NCBI RefSeq assembly: GCF_001522585.2 | Contig: NZ_CP013373.1 | Span: forward strand, 1,736,001-1,800,000 | Direction of reading: 5' to 3' | From: Burkholderia sp. NRF60-BP8 | Lineage (GTDB): Bacteria; Pseudomonadota; Gammaproteobacteria; Burkholderiales; Burkholderiaceae | DNA length: 64,000 bases | In this document: one piece after another, positions 10,670 through 19,213 of the stretch | Numbering within the stretch: the first letter of the stretch is position 1 | Layout: every line of letters starts with the position of its first letter | Notes under the pieces: model-generated | What the model saw: the letters and a program-made list of their open reading frames with translations, nothing else | What the model was told of the DNA's origin: nothing | The model's database searches: none | Position numbers and translations under genes: made by a program

Positions 10670-11690
10670 GGTGCGTCCGGACGGATTCACGATGCTCGAT
10701 ACCTACCGCCTCGCGTTCGCGGACGGCCTCTTCGCCGTGCGCGACGGCGTGGAGATCCGCGTCGCGCAGGGCGACGGGATCGGCGCGCAGTTGCTGCGCG
10801 CGCAGCTCGGCGACGACGGCGCGCTGCGCCTCGTCGCCTACAACCATCGCGCGGCGCCGGCCGACCAGCGGCGGGCGCTGCTGGCCGCGCTGGCCGCGGC
10901 GTTCTCGGACAGCGCGCGCCACGCGGCGATCCGGCTCGACCCGGCCGCCTGGCCGGCGGTCGCGCTCGACGCGCTGCGCGCGAGCGGCGTGCTCGCCGAC
11001 GGCGGCCGTTGCGTGCGCGACGGCTGGGCGCAACAGGCCGATCTGTGGCGCGTCGGCGCGCTTGTGCCATGCGCGATGCTGCCGACGATGACCGACGGCC
11101 GGCGTCACCCGCGGCGGCCGCCCGCGCCGCGCGGCGACGTCTACGCGCGCGACCTGCCGGCGCTCGGCGTGCGCTTCACGCTGCGCGGCTGGCAGCCGGA
11201 GGAGGACGCCGAACGGCTCGCGCGCTGGTTCGACGAGCCGCGCGTGCGCGACGGCTGGCCGGGCGCACGGCCCGCGCCATGCGGCGCGGCAGGCCCGCAG
11301 GAAGCCGATCCGCACGTCACGCCGCTCGTCGGCTGCTTCGACGGCGAGCCGTTCGCGTATTTCGAGGCGTTCTGGCTGAAGGAGGACGCGCTCGCGCCGC
11401 ACGTCGCGGCGCGCGACTACGACCGCGGGCTGCGGATGCTGGTCGGCGAGCCGCGCTGGCGCGGCCCGCACCGCGTGGCCGGCTGGCTGCCGTCCGTCGT
11501 GCATTACCTGTTTCTCGACGACCTGCGTACCGACGCGGTCGGCTGTGCCGTTCCGGCCGGCCACACGCGGGTTGCCGATCATCTCGCGCGGCACGGCTTC
11601 GCGCGGCAGCGCCGTCTCGCGCTGGCCGACGCACAGCCGCTGTGGATGCGCACGCTGCGCGAGACGTTCTTCTCCGGCCGTCACGTCTGA
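10659..11690 (+). CDS. orbK: Siderophore N-acyltransferase OrbK (AlcB/IucB-like)
   Basis: GNAT-fold acyltransferase of 343 residues. The C-terminal 190 residues carry the siderophore acyltransferase pattern of the AlcB/IucB/RhbD group (a GDVYARDLP entry, an FAYFEAFWLKEDALAP core, and a YDRGLRML segment). The first 130 residues form a less conserved N-terminal half. The start is ATG 10659, which has AGGAGG six bases upstream and overlaps the orbJ stop, suggesting translational coupling; an in-frame start 33 bases earlier has no such site. In this cluster it should acylate the hydroxylamine nitrogen of ornithine, or otherwise supply the 3-hydroxy fatty acyl group of ornibactin. Which of OrbK and OrbL does which step cannot be told from sequence. 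Confidence 0.87.
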   Translation: MLAEVRPDGFTMLDTYRLAFADGLFAVRDGVEIRVAQGDGIGAQLLRAQLGDDGALRLVAYNHRAAPADQRRALLAALAAAFSDSARHAAIRLDPAAWPAVALDALRASGVLADGGRCVRDGWAQQADLWRVGALVPCAMLPTMTDGRRHPRRPPAPRGDVYARDLPALGVRFTLRGWQPEEDAERLARWFDEPRVRDGWPGARPAPCGAAGPQEADPHVTPLVGCFDGEPFAYFEAFWLKEDALAPHVAARDYDRGLRMLVGEPRWRGPHRVAGWLPSVVHYLFLDDLRTDAVGCAVPAGHTRVADHLARHGFARQRRLALADAQPLWMRTLRETFFSGRHV

Positions 11691-11722
11691 CGGGCCGGAT
11701 TCACCGACAAGGGAGCTGAGAC

Positions 11723-13099
11723 ATGCAGAGAGAAACCGTATTCGACCTGATCGGCGTGGGCTTCGGGCCGTCGAATCTGGCGCTGGCCGTGCGCCTCGCG
11801 GAGCGCGGCGGCGTGCGCACGCTCGCCCATTGCTTCGTCGAGCGCCAGCCGGAATTCGGCTGGCATCGCGGGATGCTGCTCGACGACTGCCGGATGCAGA
11901 TCTCGTTTCTGAAGGATCTCGTCACGATGCGCGATCCGAAAAGCCGCTACACGTTCATCAACTACCTGTTCGAACGCGGCCGGCTGAACGAATTCGTCAA
12001 CCTGAAGAATTTCTACCCGACCCGCGTCGAATTCCACGACTACCTGAGCTGGGTGGCCGACGCGTTCGACGATCGCGTCCATTACAGCGAGACCGTGCTC
12101 GGGATCGAACCCGTGCGCGGCGAGGGGGCGAAGATCGACGCACTGCGCGTGCTGTCGCGCGACGCGGCGGGCCACGAGCGCCAGCGCGTCACGCGTGCGC
12201 TGTCGATCGGCGTCGGCGGCACGCCGGCGATTCCGGATGCGTTCGCCGCGCTCGGCCGCGACCGCGTGATCCATTCGTCGTCGTACCTGGCCGACATCGA
12301 CCGGCTCGTCGCGTCGCCCGACGGCGAGCGCCGCCGTGTCGCGGTGATCGGGGCGGGGCAGAGCGCGGCCGAGGTGTTCATCGATCTCGCGCGCCGCTTT
12401 GCGCACGTCGACGCGAGCCTCGTGATGCGTGCGGGCGCGCTGAAGCCGGCCGACGACAGCCCGTTCGTCAACGAAATCTTCAGCCCCGAATTCACCGACG
12501 TCGTCTATGCGCAGCCGCACGACGCGCGCCGCGCGCTGCTCGAGCGTTATCGCGACACGAACTACGCGGTGGTCGACCGGCCGCTGATCGAGCAGATCTA
12601 CGAAATGCTGTACCTGCAGCGCATCGACGGCACGCCGCGTCATGCGCTGCTCGCGAACAGCGCGATCGAGGCCGCGGTGCGCGGCGCCGACGGCCGCATC
12701 GAATTGACGTTGCGCGACCGGTTGAGCGGCGCCACGCGCGTCGAGCGCTTCGACGCGCTCGTGCTCGCGACCGGCTACCGGCGCGACACGCATTCGGCGC
12801 TGCTCGAAGGCCTCGCGCCGCATCTGGGCGATGCGCTCGCGCGCGGCGACGTGACGCGCGACTACCTGCTCGCGACGCCCGAGCACTTCGCGCCGCGCAT
12901 CTATCTGCAAGGCTGCTGCGAAGACAGCCACGGCCTGTCCGACACGCTGCTGTCGGTACTGGCGCGCCGCGCGGACGAAATCTGCGCGTCGCTCGAAGAC
13001 GGGATCGCGTCCGCGCATGACGAAGGCGCGGCCCGGGCAACGCATGAAAAACGACCGAACAACGGGGTGAGCGCGGGCCGGATGGCTTTCGCTCTTTGA
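11723..13099 (+). CDS. pvdA: L-ornithine N5-monooxygenase
   Basis: FAD- and NADPH-dependent hydroxylase that converts L-ornithine to N5-hydroxyornithine, the precursor of both hydroxamate groups of ornibactin. The 458-residue product has the FAD-binding GVGFGPSNLAL near residue 11, the NADPH-binding VIGAGQSAAEVF near 206, and the ATGYRRDTH motif of this family near 349. Its length matches PvdA/SidA-type enzymes. The start has GGGAGC eight to twelve bases upstream. It lies 32 bases after orbK and 45 bases before the receptor gene, in the same direction, so it is part of the same operon. The protein is expected to be soluble and cytoplasmic. Confidence 0.95.
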   Translation: MQRETVFDLIGVGFGPSNLALAVRLAERGGVRTLAHCFVERQPEFGWHRGMLLDDCRMQISFLKDLVTMRDPKSRYTFINYLFERGRLNEFVNLKNFYPTRVEFHDYLSWVADAFDDRVHYSETVLGIEPVRGEGAKIDALRVLSRDAAGHERQRVTRALSIGVGGTPAIPDAFAALGRDRVIHSSSYLADIDRLVASPDGERRRVAVIGAGQSAAEVFIDLARRFAHVDASLVMRAGALKPADDSPFVNEIFSPEFTDVVYAQPHDARRALLERYRDTNYAVVDRPLIEQIYEMLYLQRIDGTPRHALLANSAIEAAVRGADGRIELTLRDRLSGATRVERFDALVLATGYRRDTHSALLEGLAPHLGDALARGDVTRDYLLATPEHFAPRIYLQGCCEDSHGLSDTLLSVLARRADEICASLEDGIASAHDEGAARATHEKRPNNGVSAGRMAFAL

Positions 13100-13144
13100 C
13101 AAAGGCGCGGTCGGAGACCGCATGAAAAAGTGGAGCAGAAGAAG

Positions 13145-15388
13145 ATGGAGTGGGCAACAGGCACGCGTGTGCGTGCGATCGCAGCCGCGGCAAGCGTGGC
13201 GTTCGGTACGGCGGCGGCAGGGCATGCTTACGCCCAGACGGCGCCGGCCGTGAACGCGGGCGCCGCGGCGTCGGCCAGCAGTGCGCAAAACGGCGCGACG
13301 GCGAATCCGTCGACGGGCGCGCAAAACGGCACGCTGCCGGCGATCACCGTCAACGCGGCCTCGGCGGGAGACGGCACGGTCGGGCTCGTCGCGAAGCGCA
13401 GCACGACCGGCACCAAGACCGACACGCCGCTCGACGAGATCCCGCAGACGATCAACGTCGTCACCGCGCAGCAGATCGAGATGACCGGCGCCACCGACGT
13501 GAACGCGGCGCTGCGCTACGTGCCGGGCTTTTCGTCGTACGGGTCGGACAACCGCTCCGACTGGTACGCGGCGCTGCGCGGCTTCACGCCGACCGCCTAC
13601 GTGAACGGGCTGCAGGTGCCGAACACGATCAACCTCGCGAGCTGGCGCGTCGATCCGTACATGATCGACAGCATCAGCGTGCTGCGCGGACCGACCTCGG
13701 TGCTGTACGGCGCGGGCGATCCGGGCGCGATCGTCGACGTGCACACCAAGCTCGCCGACGGCGAACGCGTGCGCGAAGCCGGTGTGCAGATCGGCGACTA
13801 TGCGCGCAAGCAGTTCATGATCGACGTCGGCGACAAGCTCGATCCGGACGGCAAGTATGCGTACCGGTTCGTCGGCGTCGCGCGCGACGGGAACGCACTG
13901 ACCGGCCCGAACAACGACCAGCGCGTCGCGCTCGCGCCGTCGTTCCGCTGGCGTCCGGACGCGGATACGTCGCTGACGCTGTCCGCGACCTACCTGCAGG
14001 ACTGGGGCGACATCTCGTCGAACTTCCTGCCGGCGCAGGGCACGGTGCTGCCGAACCCGAACGGCCAGATCGACAAGGACATCTACGAAGGCGACGGCAA
14101 CTTCAACTACTACCGCAAGAAGCAGTGGTCGGTCGGTTACCAGTTCGAGCGCAACCTGACGCCGGCCTGGACGTTCCGTCAGAACACGCGCCTGATGCAC
14201 CTGTCGCTCGACAACGGTTCGGTGTGGGGCAACGGCTTCTCGGACGACACGCTGACCACCGTCAATCGCTGGGCCGGCGTGTTCCAGACGAACTACAGCC
14301 GCTTCGACATCGACAACAACCTCGAGGGCCGCTTCGCGACGGGGCCGCTCCAGCACACGCTGCTGCTCGGCTTCCAGTACAACCGCCAGACCGCGACCGA
14401 CAGCGAATGGCTGGCCGCCGCGCCAACCCTGAACCTGTACAACCCGGTGTATACGCCCGTCACGACGGCCGTGTTCTCGGATCCGAGCACCACGTTCCGC
14501 ACCAACACGTACACGACGATGAACACGTTCGGCCTGTACGCGCAGGACCAGATCAAGTGGAACCGCTGGACGCTGACGCTCGGCGGTCGCGAGGACTGGG
14601 TCAACATGCGAATGGACGACCGCGCGGCCGGCACGTCGACGAAGGCGGACGTCACGGCGTTCACCGGCCGCGTCGGCCTCACGTACCAGGGCGATTACGG
14701 GCTGTCGCCGTACGTCAGCTATGCGACGTCGTTCAATCCGCTGATCGGCGTGAACCTGCTCGGCGGTGGGCTGCCGCAGCCGACGCGCGGCAAGCAGATC
14801 GAGGCCGGCCTGCGCTGGCAGCCGCCCGGCAAGAATCTGATGCTCAACGCGGCGATCTACCAGATCAACCAGACCAACGTGCTCACGCCGGCGTTGCCGA
14901 GCCAGGACGACACCGGCACGAAGTCCGTGCAGACGGGCGAAGTGCGTTCGCGCGGGATCGAGCTGAGCGCGACCGGCAAGCTCACGCGAAACCTCTCGGT
15001 GATCGCGTCGTACGTCTATCAGGACGTGAAGAACGTGCAGGCCAACGACGCCTCGCTGAACAACTGGCCGGTCGATATTCCGCGTCCGCGCCAGATGGCG
15101 TCGCTGTGGACCGACTGGACGTGGCACACGGGGCCGCTCGCGGGTTTCGGCCTCGGTGGCGGCATTCGTTACCAGAGCGCGTCGGCCGGTGCGGCCGACA
15201 ACTCGCTGACGGTGTCGAGCGTCACGCTGTTCGACGCGGGCCTGCACTACGACATGCGTAACTGGCGCTTCGCCGTGAACGGGACGAACCTGTTCAACCG
15301 CCATTACATCAGCGGTTGCCAGTCGACGAACGTCTGCATTTTCGGGACCGACCGCACGGTGATCGCGACCGCGAAATACAACTGGTGA
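13145..15388 (+). CDS. orbA: TonB-dependent ornibactin receptor
   Basis: Outer-membrane receptor for ferric ornibactin. The product of 747 residues opens with a signal peptide (basic start, alanine-rich core, cleavage likely after GHAYA). A plug domain follows (DEIPQTINVVTAQQIE region), then a beta-barrel ending in the aromatic TAKYNW typical of BamA substrates. ATG 13145 was chosen because GGAG lies nine bases upstream; an in-frame GTG at 13130 would add five residues. It sits inside the biosynthetic operon between pvdA and pvdF, which matches the known arrangement of the Burkholderia ornibactin locus. A large GC-rich hairpin follows the stop. Confidence 0.93.
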   Translation: MEWATGTRVRAIAAAASVAFGTAAAGHAYAQTAPAVNAGAAASASSAQNGATANPSTGAQNGTLPAITVNAASAGDGTVGLVAKRSTTGTKTDTPLDEIPQTINVVTAQQIEMTGATDVNAALRYVPGFSSYGSDNRSDWYAALRGFTPTAYVNGLQVPNTINLASWRVDPYMIDSISVLRGPTSVLYGAGDPGAIVDVHTKLADGERVREAGVQIGDYARKQFMIDVGDKLDPDGKYAYRFVGVARDGNALTGPNNDQRVALAPSFRWRPDADTSLTLSATYLQDWGDISSNFLPAQGTVLPNPNGQIDKDIYEGDGNFNYYRKKQWSVGYQFERNLTPAWTFRQNTRLMHLSLDNGSVWGNGFSDDTLTTVNRWAGVFQTNYSRFDIDNNLEGRFATGPLQHTLLLGFQYNRQTATDSEWLAAAPTLNLYNPVYTPVTTAVFSDPSTTFRTNTYTTMNTFGLYAQDQIKWNRWTLTLGGREDWVNMRMDDRAAGTSTKADVTAFTGRVGLTYQGDYGLSPYVSYATSFNPLIGVNLLGGGLPQPTRGKQIEAGLRWQPPGKNLMLNAAIYQINQTNVLTPALPSQDDTGTKSVQTGEVRSRGIELSATGKLTRNLSVIASYVYQDVKNVQANDASLNNWPVDIPRPRQMASLWTDWTWHTGPLAGFGLGGGIRYQSASAGAADNSLTVSSVTLFDAGLHYDMRNWRFAVNGTNLFNRHYISGCQSTNVCIFGTDRTVIATAKYNW

Positions 15389-15394
15389 CGTCGC

Positions 15395-15463
15395 GCGCCG
15401 CGGCTCGCCGGCCGGCCTTCGTGGCCGGCGCGGGCCGGCCGCGGCGCCTTCGTCCGCTTTTTT
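15395..15463 (+). terminator. Hairpin after orbA, partial terminator or attenuator
   Basis: A ten-base arm at 15395-15404 (GCGCCGCGGC) pairs perfectly with 15438-15447, and the interior is also self-complementary (GGCCGGCC-type repeats around a TTCGT loop). Six Ts follow at 15458-15463, but ten bases separate them from the stem. This is longer than ideal for an intrinsic terminator, so partial termination or 3'-end protection of orbA mRNA is as likely as a full stop before pvdF. Confidence 0.5.
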
Positions 15464-15476
15464 CCACGACGCCTCC

Positions 15477-16316
15477 ATGCCGAAGAAAAATCTCGTCTAC
15501 ATCCAGTCGCTGCGCAACGGCGCGGCCGATCGCGCCGGCCAGCCGGTCGCTTATCGCGGCGGCACGCGCTACATGAAGGCGCCGCTCGAATTCCTCGTCG
15601 AGCGCCTGAACGATTCGCCGCTCGGCGAACGCTACACGCTCCAGGGCGTGATCGTCGACGACGACGACGGGTCGCCGTCCGACCGCGCGAAAGTGGCCGA
15701 TTACGGGTTCGCACGCACGCCGGGCCGCCCGTGGATCCTGCCGGAAGGCTTGACGGTGCAAGGCCGGCCCGTCGACGAACTGTTCTGCACGATCGCATCG
15801 ACGTACCGGCGGCTGCCGCGCGACGCGCGCGAGCGCGTGGCCGGCAAACAGGCATTCGAGCGCCGCCTGCTCGAGCGCCTGCTCGAACTCGACGCCGACA
15901 TCGTCGTGCTCGACGGGCTGCTCGTGATTCTCGACGAGCTCGTGCGGCCGGGCGCGCGTTTTCACCGTCGCATCGCGAACATCCACCCGGGCATCACGGC
16001 CGACGATTCGCCGTACCAGCGGCGCGGCGCGTGGGCGACGCTCGACGCGCTGCACGGCGCACGCGGCGAACGGGTCGATTGGGCCACCGGTGCGACGTCA
16101 TCCGTCGAACCCGTGACGATGACGGGCGCGTCGTTCCACTACGTCGACAACGGTATCGATTCCGGCGAGGTGATCTGCGACGTGCTCGACACGCCGATCG
16201 CGCCGGACGACACGATTCTCGAACTGCGCTGGAACAACTTCCAGCGCAGCCTGTTTCCGGCGCTCGAACGCGGGCTGCACGTGCTCGCCGATCGCCACGA
16301 CGCGGGAGCATTGTGA
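15477..16316 (+). CDS. pvdF: N5-hydroxyornithine formyltransferase
   Basis: Transfers a formyl group from 10-formyl-tetrahydrofolate to N5-hydroxyornithine, giving the N5-formyl-N5-hydroxyornithine used by OrbJ. The 279-residue product matches PvdF in length and carries the formyltransferase signature: NIHPGI near residue 168 and the acidic GIDSGEVI segment near 224. The start ATG at 15477 follows the post-orbA hairpin by about 14 bases, with no strong ribosome site visible. The stop codon shares one base with the orbL start (TGATG), so the two genes are translationally coupled. Confidence 0.93.
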   Translation: MPKKNLVYIQSLRNGAADRAGQPVAYRGGTRYMKAPLEFLVERLNDSPLGERYTLQGVIVDDDDGSPSDRAKVADYGFARTPGRPWILPEGLTVQGRPVDELFCTIASTYRRLPRDARERVAGKQAFERRLLERLLELDADIVVLDGLLVILDELVRPGARFHRRIANIHPGITADDSPYQRRGAWATLDALHGARGERVDWATGATSSVEPVTMTGASFHYVDNGIDSGEVICDVLDTPIAPDDTILELRWNNFQRSLFPALERGLHVLADRHDAGAL

Positions 16317-17332
16317 TGCAGGACACGCTGACGAAACCGGCCGGCGCGGCCGACGCCGTCGAAGGTGAAGTGGCCGCGGCGCTCGACGGCGCCGCGCACG
16401 GGCAGGCGGCGGCCGTCGTCGAGCAGGCGCTCGACGCATGGCGGCCCGACGACGCGCCGGACGCGCTGCTCGCGACCTTCGTCGCACTGTTCAACACCGA
16501 CACGCGGCACGATGCGGCGACGATCTCGGTGCCGCTCGGCGGCGCCGATGCGGCGGCCGTGGCATCGTACGTCGCGCGTGCGGTGCGCGAAGGCGTGATC
16601 GACGGCGCGCAGATCGCGGGCGACACGCTGCGGCTCACCGTGTCGCGCACGACGTTCTGGCAGAATCCGCGGCCGTGGCTGAAGGCGCCCGCGTCGGGCG
16701 GGATGCCGCTGCGCTACGCGATCACGAACGGCCATCGGCATCCGGTGCGGCCGCCGTCGCCGGCCGGCGAGATTTATGCCCGCGCCATGCCGCAGGTCGG
16801 CATGACGTTCAGCCTGCGCACCGTCGACATCGACGCGCACGCGGACCTGTTCAGCACGTGGATGAACCTCGATCGTGTCGCGCATTTCTGGGACCAGCGC
16901 GGCACGCGCGACGAGCATGCGGCGTATCTCGCCGAACGGCTCGCCGACCCGCACATGCACCCGACGATCGGCTATTTCGACGACACGCCGTTCGGCTATT
17001 TCGAGTTCTACTGGGCGAAGGAGGACCGCCTCGCGCCGTTCTACGATGCGCACGACTACGATCGCGGGCTGCACCTGCTGATCGGCGACTCGCGTTTCCA
17101 GAGCGCCGGCAAGCTGCATGCGTGGTGGAGCGGGGTGCTGCACTACATGTTCGTCGACGAACCGCGTACGCAGCGGCTCGTCGGCGAGCCGCGCGTCGAC
17201 CATGTGCGGCATATCGCGTACATGCATCGGCTCGGGTTCTACACGCTGAAGGAGTTCGATTTCCCGCACAAGCGCGCGGCGCTCACCGTGATCGAGCGCG
17301 ATACGTTCTTTGACACTTTCCGATTGCCATGA
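16316..17332 (+). CDS. orbL: Siderophore N-acyltransferase OrbL
   Basis: Second GNAT-family acyltransferase of the cluster, 338 residues. Its C-terminal half aligns by eye with OrbK along its length (GEIYARAMP, FGYFEFYWAKEDRLAP and YDRGLHLL matching the OrbK segments), and the N-terminal halves correspond weakly, so the two are paralogues of the same two-domain design. The start overlaps the pvdF stop by one base, with GGGAGC about seven bases upstream. It is the last gene of the ornibactin operon: a strong hairpin follows within ten bases and the next gene has its own promoter. A role in acetylation or acylation of hydroxyornithine is likely; substrate assignment relative to OrbK is not possible here. 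Confidence 0.88.
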   Translation: MQDTLTKPAGAADAVEGEVAAALDGAAHGQAAAVVEQALDAWRPDDAPDALLATFVALFNTDTRHDAATISVPLGGADAAAVASYVARAVREGVIDGAQIAGDTLRLTVSRTTFWQNPRPWLKAPASGGMPLRYAITNGHRHPVRPPSPAGEIYARAMPQVGMTFSLRTVDIDAHADLFSTWMNLDRVAHFWDQRGTRDEHAAYLAERLADPHMHPTIGYFDDTPFGYFEFYWAKEDRLAPFYDAHDYDRGLHLLIGDSRFQSAGKLHAWWSGVLHYMFVDEPRTQRLVGEPRVDHVRHIAYMHRLGFYTLKEFDFPHKRAALTVIERDTFFDTFRLP

Positions 17333-17340
17333 CGGGGGCG

Positions 17341-17369
17341 GCGCACAGCGTCGGTGCGACGGTGTGCGC
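17341..17369 (+). terminator. Hairpin closing the ornibactin operon
   Basis: Stacked perfect stems begin eight bases after the orbL stop. GCGCACA (17341-17347) pairs with 17363-17369 and CGTCG (17349-17353) pairs with 17357-17361 around a GTG loop, separated only by a G/G mismatch. No T-run follows, so it may act with Rho or as a 3' stabiliser rather than as a classical intrinsic terminator. The following 150 bases up to the vapBC promoter show no gene or other recognisable element. Confidence 0.5.
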
Positions 17370-17525
17370 GACCTTGCGATGCGCATGCATTGGCCGTCCG
17401 GTATATGGACCGCGTGGCCTGCGTCATGAAGAATGGATCGCTCCTCTCATCGACGACAGGCCGGCAGCATGAATCAGACATCCTCGACAGCGTGGGACGC
17501 AGTGGCGGATTCGCATTCCGCCAAA

Positions 17526-17553
17526 TTGACATATGCCAGCATATGTCTACAAT
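17526..17553 (+). promoter_or_regulatory. vapBC promoter with embedded operator
   Basis: A consensus -35 TTGACA (17526-17531) and a near-consensus -10 TACAAT (17548-17553) are 16 bases apart. A perfect inverted repeat with nine-base arms, GACATATGC at 17528-17536 and its complement at 17539-17547, fills the space and overlaps the -35 box. VapB of this type autoregulates by DNA binding, so this is the obvious operator; binding there would block RNA polymerase. Confidence 0.8.
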
Positions 17554-17582
17554 GGGCGCATCGTACTCCCATGGAGTGGCTC

Positions 17583-17846
17583 ATGCGCACCGTTTCCATT
17601 TTCAAGAACGCCCGTAACCAGGCAATCCGCATCCCGAAGGACATGGAGTTCGAGGGGGTCACCGAACTCGAGATCCGCCGCGAGGGCGATACGCTGCTGT
17701 TGCGGCCGGTACGCCCCACGTGGCTGTCGTTCGCGAACGAACCGCTGGCCGATGCCGATTTCCTCGCCGAACGCCCGGCCGTCGTCGAAACCGGTCGCTT
17801 CGACCTGTCCGGCGACGCCGATGTGCCGACGGAGTCGAACCGGTGA
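17583..17846 (+). CDS. vapB: VapB-type antitoxin (AbrB/MazE fold)
   Basis: Antitoxin of 87 residues. The N-terminus (MRTVSIFKNARNQAIRIPKD) is the swapped-hairpin DNA-binding fold of VapB/MazE proteins, followed by an acidic tail that would wrap the toxin. ATG 17583 is preceded by GGAG at six bases; an in-frame ATG 12 bases earlier lacks a ribosome site. The stop overlaps the GTG start of vapC by four bases, the usual toxin-antitoxin coupling. It lies about 30 bases downstream of a promoter whose spacer is a perfect palindrome, consistent with autoregulation by the VapBC complex. Confidence 0.87.
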   Translation: MRTVSIFKNARNQAIRIPKDMEFEGVTELEIRREGDTLLLRPVRPTWLSFANEPLADADFLAERPAVVETGRFDLSGDADVPTESNR

Positions 17847-18265
17847 CCACGCTCTACATGCTCGATACGAACATCTGTTCGTTCATCATGCGCGAGCGGC
17901 CGCCCGCGGTGCTGTCGCGGTTGCAGTCGTGCGTCAACGCGCAGCACCGGATCGTCGTATCGGCCGTTACTTATGCCGAAATGCGGTTCGGTGCAGTCGG
18001 CAGAAAGGCATCGCCGAAGCATGCCGACCTCGTGACGAGCTTTGTCGCGCGGCTGGACGGCGTGCTGGCGTGGGATACCGCGGCGATCGATGCAACCGCC
18101 GCGATTCGCGCCGACCTCGCCGCCCGTGGCACGCCGATCGGCGCGAACGACGCATCGATCGCCGGCCACGCGATCGCAGCCGGTGCGGTGCTCGTCACGA
18201 ACAACGGTCGCGAATTCAGTCGTGTCGCGGGGTTGCCGCTCGAAGACTGGGCGGCCTCGGCATGA
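17843..18265 (+). CDS. vapC: VapC-type PIN-domain toxin RNase
   Basis: PIN-domain endoribonuclease of 140 residues, the toxin partner of the preceding antitoxin. The metal-binding acidic residues expected of an active enzyme are all visible: D8 in MLDTNICSF, E46 in VTYAEMRFG, D103 in GANDASIAGH, with the conserved TNN near 120. The start is GTG 17843, overlapping the vapB stop, with GGAG nine bases upstream. VapC toxins cleave initiator tRNA or rRNA loops; the target of this one cannot be predicted. It is convergent with the AbiEii-like gene, 42 bases away. Confidence 0.88.
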   Translation: MTTLYMLDTNICSFIMRERPPAVLSRLQSCVNAQHRIVVSAVTYAEMRFGAVGRKASPKHADLVTSFVARLDGVLAWDTAAIDATAAIRADLAARGTPIGANDASIAGHAIAAGAVLVTNNGREFSRVAGLPLEDWAASA

Positions 18266-18307
18266 CGCAGCGAATGCACGATGGGATTGCGGTCGCGCGG
18301 CAGCCCG

Positions 18308-19213
18308 TCATGCCCGACGAACGGGCGGATCCGCGAGGAAGCCACCGCGGAACGCATCGAGATACCGGTCGGCGTCGTCATTGAATTCACCCGGCAACAG
18401 CGCGAACGCGCGGGCCTGCAGATCCTGCGCGAGCGTCGCGTAAGTCGCGTCGTCGGACAACAGCGCGCGGATCGCGTCGTACGTGTGCGGCGACGCAGCC
18501 CGTTTCGCGTCACGCGCGAGCAGCGCCGCTGCCGCCAGCTCCGGCTGAAAGCCATGTCGTTCGAGCAGGTCGGGCGCGACGTCCCAGATGCGCTCGCGAT
18601 TGCCCGCATCGTGAAAATGCGTGAGCAGGAACAGCAGGTCGTACGCGTCGCTGTTCTGGCGCGCGCGCCGGTCCTTCCACGCCAGCAGCTTCAGCAGCGC
18701 GAGCGCCGGCAGGCTCGCCACCGGCACCGTGATGCCGGCGCCGATCGACACGGTCAGCGCGGTATCGACCGCCTCCTGAAAACCCAGCACGTTCAGCACG
18801 AAGTCGCCGCCGGGCGGCCATGCGATTTCGCCGGGCGGCGCTTCGAGCGGCCCGAACGGCACCAGGTCGAGTTCCGTGCGAAAACCCTGCATCCCGCTGT
18901 CGAACAGCAGTTTTTGCTGATGCTTCGGCGCGCGGGCGAATTGTCCGGTCGCGACGAGCGTATCGACGAGCCGTGCATGAAACGGCCAACTGACCGCGCA
19001 CACCGCGACGTCGACGTCCCGCGTCGCGCGCACCGGCCGGATGCCGTGGACATGCCACATCAGGATGTCGCGTGCGGTCGCGCCGGCCACGACGAATGCC
19101 GCGTCGAGCTGCGCGCAGGCCGCGCCAACCGACTGCAGCAGCGCCACCGCTGCCGGCTCGAGCGGGCGGCTCGCATCGACTTCAAGCGGGCGGGTGGGCG
19201 AGGTATCGGTCAT
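18308..19213 (-). CDS. AbiEii-like nucleotidyltransferase (toxin candidate)
   Basis: Predicted nucleotidyltransferase of 301 residues, related to the AbiEii/AbiGii toxins of type IV toxin-antitoxin systems. The pol-beta-type motif is present as GATARD near residue 44 followed by DVD at 66-68, with a third acidic position in TELDLV near 116. ATG 19213 was taken as the start; it overlaps the end of the upstream gene by 32 bases. A longer frame is open upstream but lies inside that gene. The partner encoded just before it has the winged-helix architecture of AbiEi-type antitoxins, so the two probably form a type IV-like pair. The protein is diverged, so plain housekeeping nucleotidyltransferase activity cannot be excluded. 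Confidence 0.7.
   Translation of the reverse strand: MTDTSPTRPLEVDASRPLEPAAVALLQSVGAACAQLDAAFVVAGATARDILMWHVHGIRPVRATRDVDVAVCAVSWPFHARLVDTLVATGQFARAPKHQQKLLFDSGMQGFRTELDLVPFGPLEAPPGEIAWPPGGDFVLNVLGFQEAVDTALTVSIGAGITVPVASLPALALLKLLAWKDRRARQNSDAYDLLFLLTHFHDAGNRERIWDVAPDLLERHGFQPELAAAALLARDAKRAASPHTYDAIRALLSDDATYATLAQDLQARAFALLPGEFNDDADRYLDAFRGGFLADPPVRRA

Noticed and set aside
11681..15478. A 1,265-codon - strand frame across pvdA and orbA
   Set aside because: It is the mirror of two recognised genes, with a low-complexity basic composition and no ribosome site or motif.
17354..17617. Possible small gene between orbL and vapB
   Set aside because: It runs through the vapBC promoter and operator, has no ribosome site and no similarity.
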